From NCBI GenBank assembly GCA_905196835.1, contig CAJJWN010000004.1, positions 1-64,000 of the forward strand: 64,000 bases of DNA, in the 5' to 3' direction. Below the pieces are notes generated by a model that was not told where the DNA came from, ran no database searches, and was given only the letters and a program-made list of their open reading frames with translations. Positions 16,693 to 25,251 of the stretch are shown here, piece after piece (position 1 is the stretch's first letter; each line of letters starts with the position of its first letter). The position numbers and the translations under genes are program-made. Source of the DNA: an uncultured Prevotella sp. (GTDB taxonomy: Bacteria > Bacteroidota > Bacteroidia > Bacteroidales > Bacteroidaceae).

Positions 16693-18270
16693 ATGGCCAT
16701 CAGAAAGAACACCAACCCCAGGGCTACGGACCTGCAACCCGAACTGCGCGACATCCTGCTGCGTAACGGGATGCAGGCCCATGTCGTCATGGACGGCGGC
16801 AGCTACAAGCTACTGGTACAAGGACACGACTCCCCGCTCTTGTCCTATCCACTCACGGACAGGCAAGTGTCGGCCCTGACCGACTGGGGTACGAACTACG
16901 CCAACAAGAAAGCCTACAACACCTTTACCGAGATTGTGGACGGCGACTTCTACCTGCCCCGTAACTTCGTACACGCACGCAACGCCAACGGACGGGTGGC
17001 GATAGGTCTTCACGGCTACCGCATCGGTGCAGGGGAATACGGACGGCTCGGCTGGCATCCCGCCTTCTTAGGCTGGACACCAAGGCAACAGGGAGGCTGG
17101 CACCTGCGCCGTGTGGGCGGTGCCTTGTTCTATCCCGGCGCGCCGATGGTGGCCGAGCGTCCCGACGGACGGCTGAAACCCGGCGAACTGCAATCGGGCG
17201 GCTACGGCTTTTACTACAAAGGCCAAGTCCGTTCCTCCGTACCGGCCAGCCAGGACGTGCTGCAAGACCTGGAGGCCGTCATCACTCCCGTCCACACCGT
17301 GCCGAGAAGCCCGGAGCCGGCCAAGCCTTACAAGGAACTGATAACATCGCCCGTGTATTTCTCCAACGAGAAATGGCAGGAATGCCTGGCCTCGCACGGC
17401 CTCCTTATCGACCAGGAACGGAAGATCCTGACCGTACAATCCGACAAGGTGGCGGCAGACATGGTGTACGACCTGACCGACGAGGAACTGGCCGTGCTGA
17501 CCTCCAATTCCCTAAAGGAACATTCCTTGGAACAAAGGCTGGAAACGCTGAACGGCATCATCCAATCCGACTTCGCCTCCGCCGTCACGATGGAAACGCT
17601 GAACGGCAAGGAACGCATCGCCATCGACCTGCGCCCGGAAGTGCGGCAGGAAATAGACGCGGCCCAAGCACAGGAAACGGAGGTTGAAACGAGGATACAA
17701 CCGGCACAAGCCCTTGACGGGTATTCCGTGGAAGCGGAAACGCCCCGCGAAGGTGCGTCCGTATATGGGGATGACCTGGCCTACCTCAATGAAGACAAGG
17801 GATGGTTCAGGGAAGGGAGGCACGGCAGGGAGGTCAGCGTGGGTGAAATCCGCGTGGAACCCTCCGAAGCAGAAGGCAAATACCGCATGACCGCCGTCAT
17901 CGACGGTGAACGGGTGAGCCACGAGATTACCCAAAAAGACTACGACAAGTTCCTTGCCGTGGACGACTACCACCGCATGAAGCTGTTTTCCAAGATATTC
18001 GGCGAGGTTGACATGAAGAGCCGTACCGGGCTGGGTGCGAAAATCGGCGGTGCCCTGCTGGCCGGAGCAGCCGTGATTGGCGGTCTGGCCCATGACGCGC
18101 ACCATCCTCCACACCACGCCCCGGTCGTGTTCGCCGACCGTTTCGGACCGCCCCCTCCACGTCCGTACTTCAAGCCGGGCGTGGACACCCCGATGGACGT
18201 GGCGGCAAGGAACTTCGAGGCGGCCATGAACGCGGAACACAGGGACATGCACTTAGGCAACGGCAGATAA
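16693..18270 (+). CDS. Large soluble protein with DUF3945-like repeats, transfer operon
   Basis: 525 residues. Repeating stretches of the type LRDILLRNGMQAHV...SYKLLVQG...LTDRQVSAL and KWQECLASHGLLID...LTVQSDKVAADMVYDLTDEELAVL suggest duplicated small domains related to those in DUF3945-containing proteins. A Gly/Ala hydrophobic patch near residue 455 (IGGALLAGAAVIGGL) is followed by a His/Pro-rich tail. It lies between the small acidic gene and the primase-like gene. Function unknown; a polyvalent accessory protein of the element is the best guess. Confidence 0.75.
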   Translation: MAIRKNTNPRATDLQPELRDILLRNGMQAHVVMDGGSYKLLVQGHDSPLLSYPLTDRQVSALTDWGTNYANKKAYNTFTEIVDGDFYLPRNFVHARNANGRVAIGLHGYRIGAGEYGRLGWHPAFLGWTPRQQGGWHLRRVGGALFYPGAPMVAERPDGRLKPGELQSGGYGFYYKGQVRSSVPASQDVLQDLEAVITPVHTVPRSPEPAKPYKELITSPVYFSNEKWQECLASHGLLIDQERKILTVQSDKVAADMVYDLTDEELAVLTSNSLKEHSLEQRLETLNGIIQSDFASAVTMETLNGKERIAIDLRPEVRQEIDAAQAQETEVETRIQPAQALDGYSVEAETPREGASVYGDDLAYLNEDKGWFREGRHGREVSVGEIRVEPSEAEGKYRMTAVIDGERVSHEITQKDYDKFLAVDDYHRMKLFSKIFGEVDMKSRTGLGAKIGGALLAGAAVIGGLAHDAHHPPHHAPVVFADRFGPPPPRPYFKPGVDTPMDVAARNFEAAMNAEHRDMHLGNGR

Positions 18271-18303
18271 ACAAGAGATACAACTGGATAAACGATAAGA
18301 GCA

Positions 18304-19689
18304 ATGCGAGAAGGTGACCTTACCTACGATGATTTCCTGCGTCGGATAGATATACAGGACGTGTTGAAGGACGCGGGCTACCGCCTGAACCGGCGCGACG
18401 GCCTGCGCTATCCCAGCTACGTCCGCGTGGACGGAGACGGCAGGCGTGTCCGTGGCGACAAGTTCATCGTCACGGCCAATGGAACCGGCTGTTTCCAACC
18501 GCCTGAACAGAGGGTGTACAATGTCATCTCCTTCATCAAGGAACATCCGCAATACTTCTCCGACTATCGGGGCGGAATGTCGCCCGACCGGCTGGTCAAC
18601 TTGGTATGCAACCGCCTGCTGCACCATTTCACGGACGCCCGCGCCACGAGGGTCCTGCAGCCGCTCAAGGAAAGCAAGCCCTTCTCGATGGACGACTACG
18701 ACATCCACCGTTTCAATCCGCAAGAGAGGGAAACCCAAAAGAAGTTCTATCCTTATTTCAAGTTCCGCGGCATCGACCTCTACACGCAGTATGCGTTCCA
18801 CAGGCATTTCTGCCTGGCCACCAAACACCGTGCGGACGGCCTGACCTTTTCCAACCTCGCCTTTCCCATGTCCTTGCCCGGCAAGGAAGGAACGGTAGGG
18901 CTGGAAGAACGCGGGCGGCCAAGGCTGGACGGCAGCGGCGGCTACAAGGGAAAAGCCGAGGGCAGCAACTCGTCGGAAGGACTTTGGATAGCCAGCCCGG
19001 CCGAAACGCCGCTGTCCTCCGCCACGCGCGTCTATTGGTTTGAAAGCGCCTACGACGCGATGGCCTACTACCAGCTCCATCAAAAAGAAGACAGGGAACT
19101 GAGAAAGGCAGTGTTCGTCTCCACGGGCGGCAACCCGACCGTCGGACAGATGCGCAGTGTCATCTCGCACAGCCGCTCTGCCGTACACCACATCTGCTTC
19201 GACACGGATTCCGCAGGCAAGGAGTTCGCGGAGAACCTGAAAAAGGAAATCCGCCATGCGGTACGCTCGGACATCGAACCGACCCCGGAACGGAAGCCTT
19301 ACCTTGATTCCATACCCGAAGGAGGCAGCATCGACAAAGGCGACGCAGACCTGCTGCCCGACGGAGTGCGCGCCGCCTACGGGAAATACGAAGCGGCGTG
19401 GGAAGAAACGTCGGTCATGCGTTCGGGCGGACTGAGCCACCCGGACGACATTAGGGAACAGACGGAGGCCATGAACGGGTACTACAAGGATTTCAAGAAA
19501 GGGCTGTCGGAATTTCTCGGTCTGGACGAAAGGAATGACACTCAATCCGTCCGCGAAGAGCCGCTTTATGCCTGCAAGGACTGGAACGACCAACTCCTGA
19601 AACTACGGAAGCAGGAAGAAGCCGTCCGCCAAAGACAGGATGTGAACAACGAAAACGAACAGAAACGACCCACAGGATTCCACCGATGA
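18304..19689 (+). CDS. DUF3991 / toprim-domain primase-like protein
   Basis: 461 residues. The N-terminal DUF3991-type region (DFLRRIDIQDVLKDAGY) is followed by a toprim fold with the conserved glutamate in VYWFESAYDAMAYY (about residue 240) and the DxD motif in ICFDTDSAGKEF (about residue 300). Toprim domains bind metal for primase or topoisomerase chemistry; in mobile elements such proteins probably prime the transferred strand. No zinc-finger typical of DnaG is seen. The stop overlaps the next start (19686), indicating translational coupling. Confidence 0.85.
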   Translation: MREGDLTYDDFLRRIDIQDVLKDAGYRLNRRDGLRYPSYVRVDGDGRRVRGDKFIVTANGTGCFQPPEQRVYNVISFIKEHPQYFSDYRGGMSPDRLVNLVCNRLLHHFTDARATRVLQPLKESKPFSMDDYDIHRFNPQERETQKKFYPYFKFRGIDLYTQYAFHRHFCLATKHRADGLTFSNLAFPMSLPGKEGTVGLEERGRPRLDGSGGYKGKAEGSNSSEGLWIASPAETPLSSATRVYWFESAYDAMAYYQLHQKEDRELRKAVFVSTGGNPTVGQMRSVISHSRSAVHHICFDTDSAGKEFAENLKKEIRHAVRSDIEPTPERKPYLDSIPEGGSIDKGDADLLPDGVRAAYGKYEAAWEETSVMRSGGLSHPDDIREQTEAMNGYYKDFKKGLSEFLGLDERNDTQSVREEPLYACKDWNDQLLKLRKQEEAVRQRQDVNNENEQKRPTGFHR

Positions 19690-20180
19690 ACCAGTCAGCA
19701 TACATACCTTACTTCCCGACTATCGTCCTGCAGCCGCACCCGGCACAGTTTGCCATAGACGAACTGCCCCTGCTGTTGCTTTGCCCCGTGGGGCTGGCCT
19801 ACGGCGGCATGGAAAAGCCGTTGTCCGGCTTGGCACTGGCCGTGTCGCTGCTGCTGTGCCTGTGCCTGCTCTACCGTTTCATCTACTTCAGGCGCATCCG
19901 TTACCGCATCGGCGGCGAACAGCTTGTCTGCGAGCGGGGCGTGTTCCTGCGCAAGGTGGACTACATGGAACTGTACCGCGTGGTGGATTTCCACGAGCAC
20001 CAGACGCTGATGCAACAGATTTTCGGGCTGAAGACCGTCCGTGTCTATTCCACGGACAGGAATACGCCCTGGCAGGACCTGACCGGCATCCGGCAGGATT
20101 CGGACATCGTGCGCACCATCCGCGAAAGGGTGGAATACAACAGACAAAAGAAAGGCATTTATGAAATCGCGAACCATTAA
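19686..20180 (+). CDS. Membrane protein with bacterial PH-like (bPH2) domain
   Basis: 164 residues. Two membrane segments lie near residues 20-60 (LLLLCPVGLAYGG, LALAVSLLLCLCLLYRFIYF). They are followed by a bPH2-like domain (YRIGGEQLVCERGVFLRKVDYMELYRVVDF). It overlaps both the toprim gene (4 bases) and the following gene (20 bases). The role in the element is unknown. Confidence 0.8.
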   Translation: MNQSAYIPYFPTIVLQPHPAQFAIDELPLLLLCPVGLAYGGMEKPLSGLALAVSLLLCLCLLYRFIYFRRIRYRIGGEQLVCERGVFLRKVDYMELYRVVDFHEHQTLMQQIFGLKTVRVYSTDRNTPWQDLTGIRQDSDIVRTIRERVEYNRQKKGIYEIANH

Positions 20181-20859
20181 CATGCTGTTCCTGCTTGCCG
20201 TCCTCGCCTGCACGGGGATGAAAGGCCGCGCGCAGATAGTCACCGCCAACCCGCTGGAATGGATGGCGCTGGCCGAGGGCAACGAACTGATAGACGGGCA
20301 GATGGAAAGCCAGATAAAGGGGCAGACCCAGACGGCCATGCTGCAGAACACCATCGCCGCCGAGTTCAACCAGATACACGGCTGGCAGGAGAAATATAAC
20401 AACTACCTGAAAACCGCCAGCGGCTATGCCTCCTCGCTCAAGGCCTGCACCCACCTCTACAACGACGGTGTGCGCATCTTCATCACGCTGGGCAAGTTGC
20501 GTAAGGCCGTCAGCGACAATCCGCAAGGCATCGCGGCCACGCTGAGCATGAACAACCTGTATATGGAAACCGCCACGGAACTGGTGTCCGTGTTCACCCT
20601 GCTGAAGGACGCGGTGGCCAAGGGCGGCCCGGAGAACATGCTCACCGGCGCGGAACGCTCCAAGACCCTGTGGGCACTCAATGATAGGCTGGAACTGTTC
20701 GGAAAAAAATTGCACCTGCTCCACCTGAGCATACGCTACTACACCCTGACGGACGTATGGAACAACACCACCGCCGGAATGCTCGACCGCAGTTACGGGG
20801 AAGTGGCCTCTATGGCCATAGAACGTTGGCGGAGGGCTGCCCTCACGGCAGGCCGATAG
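20161..20859 (+). CDS. Exported helical transfer-type protein, paralogue of 20872
   Basis: 232 residues. A signal peptide ends in RAQ, and the mature part is helical and coiled. Its C-terminal block (YYTLTDVWNN ... MAIERWRRA) parallels that of the next protein (YTTLGDIWAE ... AAMQRWKRN), so the two are tandem paralogues. Position and size recall periplasmic pilus-type (VirB5/TrbJ-like) components, but there is no motif that proves this. Confidence 0.75.
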   Translation: MKSRTINMLFLLAVLACTGMKGRAQIVTANPLEWMALAEGNELIDGQMESQIKGQTQTAMLQNTIAAEFNQIHGWQEKYNNYLKTASGYASSLKACTHLYNDGVRIFITLGKLRKAVSDNPQGIAATLSMNNLYMETATELVSVFTLLKDAVAKGGPENMLTGAERSKTLWALNDRLELFGKKLHLLHLSIRYYTLTDVWNNTTAGMLDRSYGEVASMAIERWRRAALTAGR

Positions 20860-20871
20860 GAGGAACGCATC

Positions 20872-21561
20872 ATGGAAAAGAGATTGTACATCCTGTTTAC
20901 CGCCGTCCTCATCGCCTTTTCCGGCTGGAACGAGGCCCGTGCGCAGGTTGACCCGACCCTGGCCGGGATGATACTGGTCTATACCGACAAGGCGGAAAAG
21001 TCATTGAAGAACCAGGAGAAAGTGATGCTCCTGCAAACGACCGGGCACATCTGGACCAAAGAAGAGGTGAAGGCCACGGCAGACCTGCAACGGGAGTTCA
21101 ACGACTACCTGGACTCGTTCCGCTCCGTCATCAGCTACGCGGCGGAAATCTACGGTTTCTACCACGAAGTGACCGCCTTGTGCGACAACCTGGGCGACTT
21201 TTCCCGGCAGTTGGGCAAATCGCCCGACAACGCCCTTGCCGTGGCCCTTTCCACGCGCCGGAACAAAATCTACAGGGAGGTCATACTCGGCGGCGTGGAA
21301 ATCGTGAACGACATCCGCACCGCCTGTATGGGCGACAGCAAGATGACGGAAAAGGAACGGATGGAGACCGTGTTCGGCATCCGTCCGAAACTGAAACAGA
21401 TGAACCGGAAAATACGGCGGCTGACTAAGGCGGTGAAATACACCACGCTCGGCGACATCTGGGCGGAGATAGACGAAGGCTCGCGGCCGACGGCCGACAA
21501 GAAAGAGATAGCCCGCGCTGCCATGCAACGGTGGAAGCGGAACGGGCATAAGGGATTTTAA
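20872..21561 (+). CDS. Exported helical transfer-type protein, paralogue of 20161
   Basis: 229 residues. A signal peptide (LYILFTAVLIAFSGWNEARAQ) precedes a long helical region (AEKSLKNQEKVMLLQTTGHI) and a C-terminal block shared with the preceding gene. It starts 12 bases after it. It probably acts in the periplasm alongside its paralogue. The duplication suggests hetero-oligomer partners, which is inference. Confidence 0.75.
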   Translation: MEKRLYILFTAVLIAFSGWNEARAQVDPTLAGMILVYTDKAEKSLKNQEKVMLLQTTGHIWTKEEVKATADLQREFNDYLDSFRSVISYAAEIYGFYHEVTALCDNLGDFSRQLGKSPDNALAVALSTRRNKIYREVILGGVEIVNDIRTACMGDSKMTEKERMETVFGIRPKLKQMNRKIRRLTKAVKYTTLGDIWAEIDEGSRPTADKKEIARAAMQRWKRNGHKGF

Positions 21562-21586
21562 GTACACCATATTATATAGTAAGGAT

Positions 21587-22234
21587 ATGAGTTTTTGGAG
21601 CAGTTTACTGAAATACGGAAGCACGGCGGCCCGTGGCATCGGAAAAGCCACCGGACAGGCAGGCAAATCGGCAGGCCATGCCGTCCTGCATCCCTCGCAA
21701 ACCCTGCGCGGGGCCGGGCAGGCCATGAAGACCGCCGCCGTGGGAGGTGCAGCCGGTTACGTGGCATGGGAAAAGCTCACCACAGACAAGAGCGTGGCAC
21801 GGATTGTCAGCGACGCGGTGATAGGCGAAAACACCACGGACGAGGTTGTGGAAAGCGTGGGCGACCTGAAAGAGAAAGCCGGGGAAACGATGGACTCCGT
21901 GGGCGCGACTGCCGACCGCTGGAACGGCATCGGCAACTTTTTCCAAGGCATCTTCAGCGGCAACGCCCTGGATATGTTCGGCAACTTCTTCGGCAACCTC
22001 GCCAAAGGCAACGTGTCCGGCCTGAGCCTCGCCGGGCTGGTCGCCGCTGCCTACCTCATTTTCGGACGTACCGGCTGGCTGGGCAAGATTGCCGGGTTGC
22101 TGCTCGGCCTGATGCTCATCGGCAACAACTCCAACGTGCGCGAACTGGCCGGAGATACACGGACGCAAACCCCTCGGCCACAGGAAAACGGGGAGGAAGC
22201 GGCACGGGAGCAATCCACAGGAATGAGAAGATAA
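21587..22234 (+). CDS. Membrane protein of the transfer operon, unknown
   Basis: 215 residues. A Gly/Ala-rich N-terminal half is followed by two hydrophobic segments near residues 145-185 (LSLAGLVAAAYLIFGRTGWL, KIAGLLLGLMLIG) and a polar C-terminal tail. The short leader before it (21562-21586) is AT-rich. No family recognised; an inner-membrane component is likely. Confidence 0.7.
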   Translation: MSFWSSLLKYGSTAARGIGKATGQAGKSAGHAVLHPSQTLRGAGQAMKTAAVGGAAGYVAWEKLTTDKSVARIVSDAVIGENTTDEVVESVGDLKEKAGETMDSVGATADRWNGIGNFFQGIFSGNALDMFGNFFGNLAKGNVSGLSLAGLVAAAYLIFGRTGWLGKIAGLLLGLMLIGNNSNVRELAGDTRTQTPRPQENGEEAAREQSTGMRR

Positions 22235-22255
22235 GAAAACGACATACATACGACA

Positions 22256-23379
22256 ATGGAATATACCGTAGAAATGATATTGCGCTCCCCCAGCGGATAT
22301 TGTATGCCCTTCGAGGAGACAAAAGAAGACGTGACCTTATCCTTGGGCTACGGGGAACAGACGCATCCCGCCACCGGGGAAAAGTTCTTCCATCACGGCA
22401 TTGACTTTCCGGTCAGCCACCGCCTGCTGGCTGCCGTGGCCAGCGGTACGGTGACAGCCGTCGGCAGTGACCGGACACACGGCATCTGCCAGACCATCCG
22501 TTACGGAAAGTATGAAGTGACCTACGGCCACCTGGCCAACGTGTACGCCGGTTTTGGTCAGTCTGTCCAAGCCGGGGAGCCGGTGGCGCTCAGCGGCCGC
22601 CTGCTGCACATGGAAGTGAAGTTCGACGGGGAGGAACTGGACCCGCTGGAGTTCCTGACCATGCTGTACGGCAACCTGAAAGCCGTCGGCCTTCCGGACG
22701 GCCAGATGCAGGGAGGTTTGGAAGCCCCCGGCATCCGGACACGCTATGACAAAGACCGTCAGGAGATAGAAACGCTGATGCTCCGCTTCCTGCCACGCTA
22801 CCTGGACGACCTGTGCCACGGCCTTTACGCATCGCCACAGCGGACGGAACAGTCGCTCCGCAACCTCTTCACCCAGGCGGCCGCAAGGAACTACTTTTTC
22901 GAGACCGTGCCGTCCATGGACAACCCACTCGGCATCGGACACCGTGCCCTGCCATTGGCCTGCAAGGTACAGGAACTGCTGATAGCGGACTTCCTGAATT
23001 ACCTCGCCGCCAAGCAAGGCGTATTCCTCTCCACACTGGACGATGCCGTAAAAAAAAAGTCCGTGAACAAGCCTTAGCGGCGGATGCCGCCATCGACCCG
23101 TTGGCCGGGCTTGACATCGACGTGCAGAGCTTCGACATACCGAGGCTTGTCAGCGTCTATCCCGACAGGGCCGGTGTCCGATGGTGGACGAAAGCCTGGT
23201 TCAACAACCGGGAAGAGGGCGAGCCTTCGGTGGAAATCACCCGGCAGGCGGCCATCCTGTTCCTGCACGACCAGATTGACAAGGACGGATGGCTGGAAGA
23301 GCATTTTCCGCATCAGATGGAAGTCTATCACCGGGCCATCGAGCAGACCAGGGAACAACTAATCTCAATGAAGAATTAA
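22256..23379 (+). CDS. M23-type endopeptidase-like protein with frameshift at A9 (two reading frames)
   Basis: The zero frame from ATG 22256 encodes 273 residues with an M23 fold (FFHHGIDFPVSHRLLAAVAS, YEVTYGHLANVYA, LLHMEVKF) and stops at 23077. The expected C-terminal part continues in the -1 frame from the A9 run to 23379 (REQALAADAAIDPLAGLDID ... EQTREQLISMKN), giving about 374 residues in all. The catalytic set is altered: HxxxD is present, but the usual HxH reads LHMEV, so activity is doubtful. The shift sits on A AAA AAG in the zero-frame phase, so programmed -1 frameshifting is possible; a real indel or a homopolymer sequencing error is also possible. Confidence 0.75.
23050..23059 (+). 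other. Slippery run A9-G, candidate -1 frameshift site
   Basis: Nine A then G in the phase GTA AAA AAA AAG; the last seven bases form A AAA AAG, the dnaX-type slippery heptamer. The zero-frame stop is 16 bases on, and a small GC-rich hairpin (GGCGG/CCGCC) can form just after it. Spacing to the hairpin is longer than in classical sites. Confidence 0.5.
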
Positions 23380-23406
23380 GAATTAAAAATCAAGAATGAA
23401 GAATCA
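23373..23406. repeat. AT-rich short direct repeat (AAGAATTAAGAATTAAAAA type)
   Basis: Near-copies of AAGAATTA/AAGAATGA lie between the M23-like gene and the next gene, in sharp compositional contrast to the GC-rich coding sequence on both sides. Confidence 0.7.
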
Positions 23407-23417
23407 GCAATAACCGG

Positions 23418-25226
23418 ATGGGCAAGATAAAAGACATACAGCGTTTTGCCGGGGTTGAATGGCTGTTACAGGACTATTTCAACTTCCACCTCGCCCCCGT
23501 CATGGAGGATGTCCGCAAGGAACTCGGGCGCAGGCAGGCGGAAGAGATGCGCGACTATTCGTGCAGCGCGGCAGGCATACTCAGCTTCATGGCTTCCTCG
23601 CAGATGCCCGGAAGCGACCCTTACCAGTTGCTCAAGGTGACGGGGGAATGGAACTCAAAGACCACGGAGGATTACGTGGAGATGTGCCGCCAACGCATCC
23701 TCGGCTCCCGGAAACTCCAACAGGATTTGTCCTTGCTCGCCGGGGAATGGCGTCATGCCGTCGTGGAGGAAATCGGACGGGAACAGTACGACGAGTGCTC
23801 GGCACGTATCGGCTGCGACCTGGCCTATGCCTACGTGGGCTACCGGGTGGAACAACGGATGATAGACAAGCTGGTGAAAGACGGTATGCCCAAGTCATCG
23901 GCGGACTATATCCTCCGCAAAGCCGCCAAGACCAGCCTGTTCGGCATGGCGCAAAGCCTGAACCGCTCACCGCTGGCTGCGGAAATAGAAGCGCGGGGGG
24001 AAGCCGCCTACAAGCCTACCAAGGCCGAACAAGGCGCCGGATGGACTTTGGGAACAGCAGCGGACGTTTTGGCGATGGGCGGCGCAGGCTCATGGACGTC
24101 TTTCCTCCGCCTTATAGGATTCGATGCCGGCATGACCGCCGTGGCCAACCATGTAAACGGGAAAAAAGAAGCCATACCTACCACGGACGACATGGAAACG
24201 AGCATCAGCGAAGGCGTGTTCGGCAGCAAGGCCAACGTATTCGACGACATCAGGGAAGAAAAGAAACAACTGCAGCCGCATAAGGATGCCTACATCACCG
24301 GCACCAACGAAAAGCTGGCCAACAAGATACCTATTGTGGACTTTGACTTTGGATTTATGGGATGTGATAAACAAAGCAACCAAACTTTCCCCTTCAAGCC
24401 GTTTACCGGCCTGGGCAAGTATAAACGGGACGAGAAATACAAGGACGTGCCTTTGATTGTCGCTCCGGGACAGGAGGAAGCCTACCTGGAAGAGAAAGCG
24501 AAGCTGGAGGCGGAACGGGCCAAACGGGAAGCCGCCGAGGCAGCACAGGAAGAAAAGCGAAAGAAAGAAGCAGAAAATGCCGCCGGGCAAGAGGAAACAC
24601 GGCCATCCGGCGATGGCACGGAACAGTCGGAAAACCGTGCCACGGCCACCAATGAAAACGGCTGGGAAGGCTTGTTGGCCAACTTCGGCCTGAACGGCAT
24701 GGGTGACATCGGGCAGAATCTCGGTTACGTGCTGGCCATGCTGCCAGACCTGCTCGTGGGCATATTCACGGGAAAGACAAAATCGCTGGGGCTGAAGGAC
24801 AATCTCGTTCCGATAGCCTCCATCATCGCCGGGCTGTTCGTCAAGAACCCGTTGCTGAAGATGTTGCTTATCGGTGTAGGCGGCCTGAACCTGCTGAACA
24901 AAGCCGGGCATGAGGCACTGGAACGTGGCAGACAGGAAGAACACCCCCTGCAGGCCCGTTACAAGACCTATCCCGACGAGCCGTTGGATGCACGCATCAA
25001 CCATCCCGCGCTGCAAGGGAACACCCTTGTGGCCACCATCGACAAGATACCCTGTACCATCCAACTGACAGATACGGTGGCCGATGCCTACCGTGCCGGG
25101 GCCTTGCCGCTGAACACGCTGGCCAACGCCGTACTGAAACGCTACGACCGGATGCGGCAGATGGCGGAACAGAACTACGAGCAAACTGAAAATCCAAGCA
25201 TACACCGCACGCGCGGCATCCAATAA
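23418..25226 (+). CDS. Large membrane-associated transfer-operon protein, unknown
   Basis: 602 residues. The N-terminal 250 residues are helical. A Glu/Lys/Ala coiled coil occupies roughly residues 350-395 (AYLEEKAKLEAERAKREAAE). Hydrophobic segments lie near 430-500 (LGYVLAMLPDLLVGIFTG, LVPIASIIAGLFV, MLLIGVGGLNLL). The C-terminal tail is soluble. It resembles a channel or scaffold component in layout only. Neighbours are the M23-like gene upstream and the ArdC/MutS-I protein 25 bases downstream. Confidence 0.75.
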   Translation: MGKIKDIQRFAGVEWLLQDYFNFHLAPVMEDVRKELGRRQAEEMRDYSCSAAGILSFMASSQMPGSDPYQLLKVTGEWNSKTTEDYVEMCRQRILGSRKLQQDLSLLAGEWRHAVVEEIGREQYDECSARIGCDLAYAYVGYRVEQRMIDKLVKDGMPKSSADYILRKAAKTSLFGMAQSLNRSPLAAEIEARGEAAYKPTKAEQGAGWTLGTAADVLAMGGAGSWTSFLRLIGFDAGMTAVANHVNGKKEAIPTTDDMETSISEGVFGSKANVFDDIREEKKQLQPHKDAYITGTNEKLANKIPIVDFDFGFMGCDKQSNQTFPFKPFTGLGKYKRDEKYKDVPLIVAPGQEEAYLEEKAKLEAERAKREAAEAAQEEKRKKEAENAAGQEETRPSGDGTEQSENRATATNENGWEGLLANFGLNGMGDIGQNLGYVLAMLPDLLVGIFTGKTKSLGLKDNLVPIASIIAGLFVKNPLLKMLLIGVGGLNLLNKAGHEALERGRQEEHPLQARYKTYPDEPLDARINHPALQGNTLVATIDKIPCTIQLTDTVADAYRAGALPLNTLANAVLKRYDRMRQMAEQNYEQTENPSIHRTRGIQ

Positions 25227-25251
25227 GGACACATCTAAAAAACATTGATAT

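Noticed and set aside
15939..16790. Minus-strand open frame of 283 codons
   Set aside because: It is antisense to the DUF4099 protein and the two genes after it, which have recognisable or operon-consistent sequence.
18253..19593. Minus-strand open frame of 446 codons
   Set aside because: It is antisense to the toprim protein; GC-rich codon bias produces the long shadow frame.
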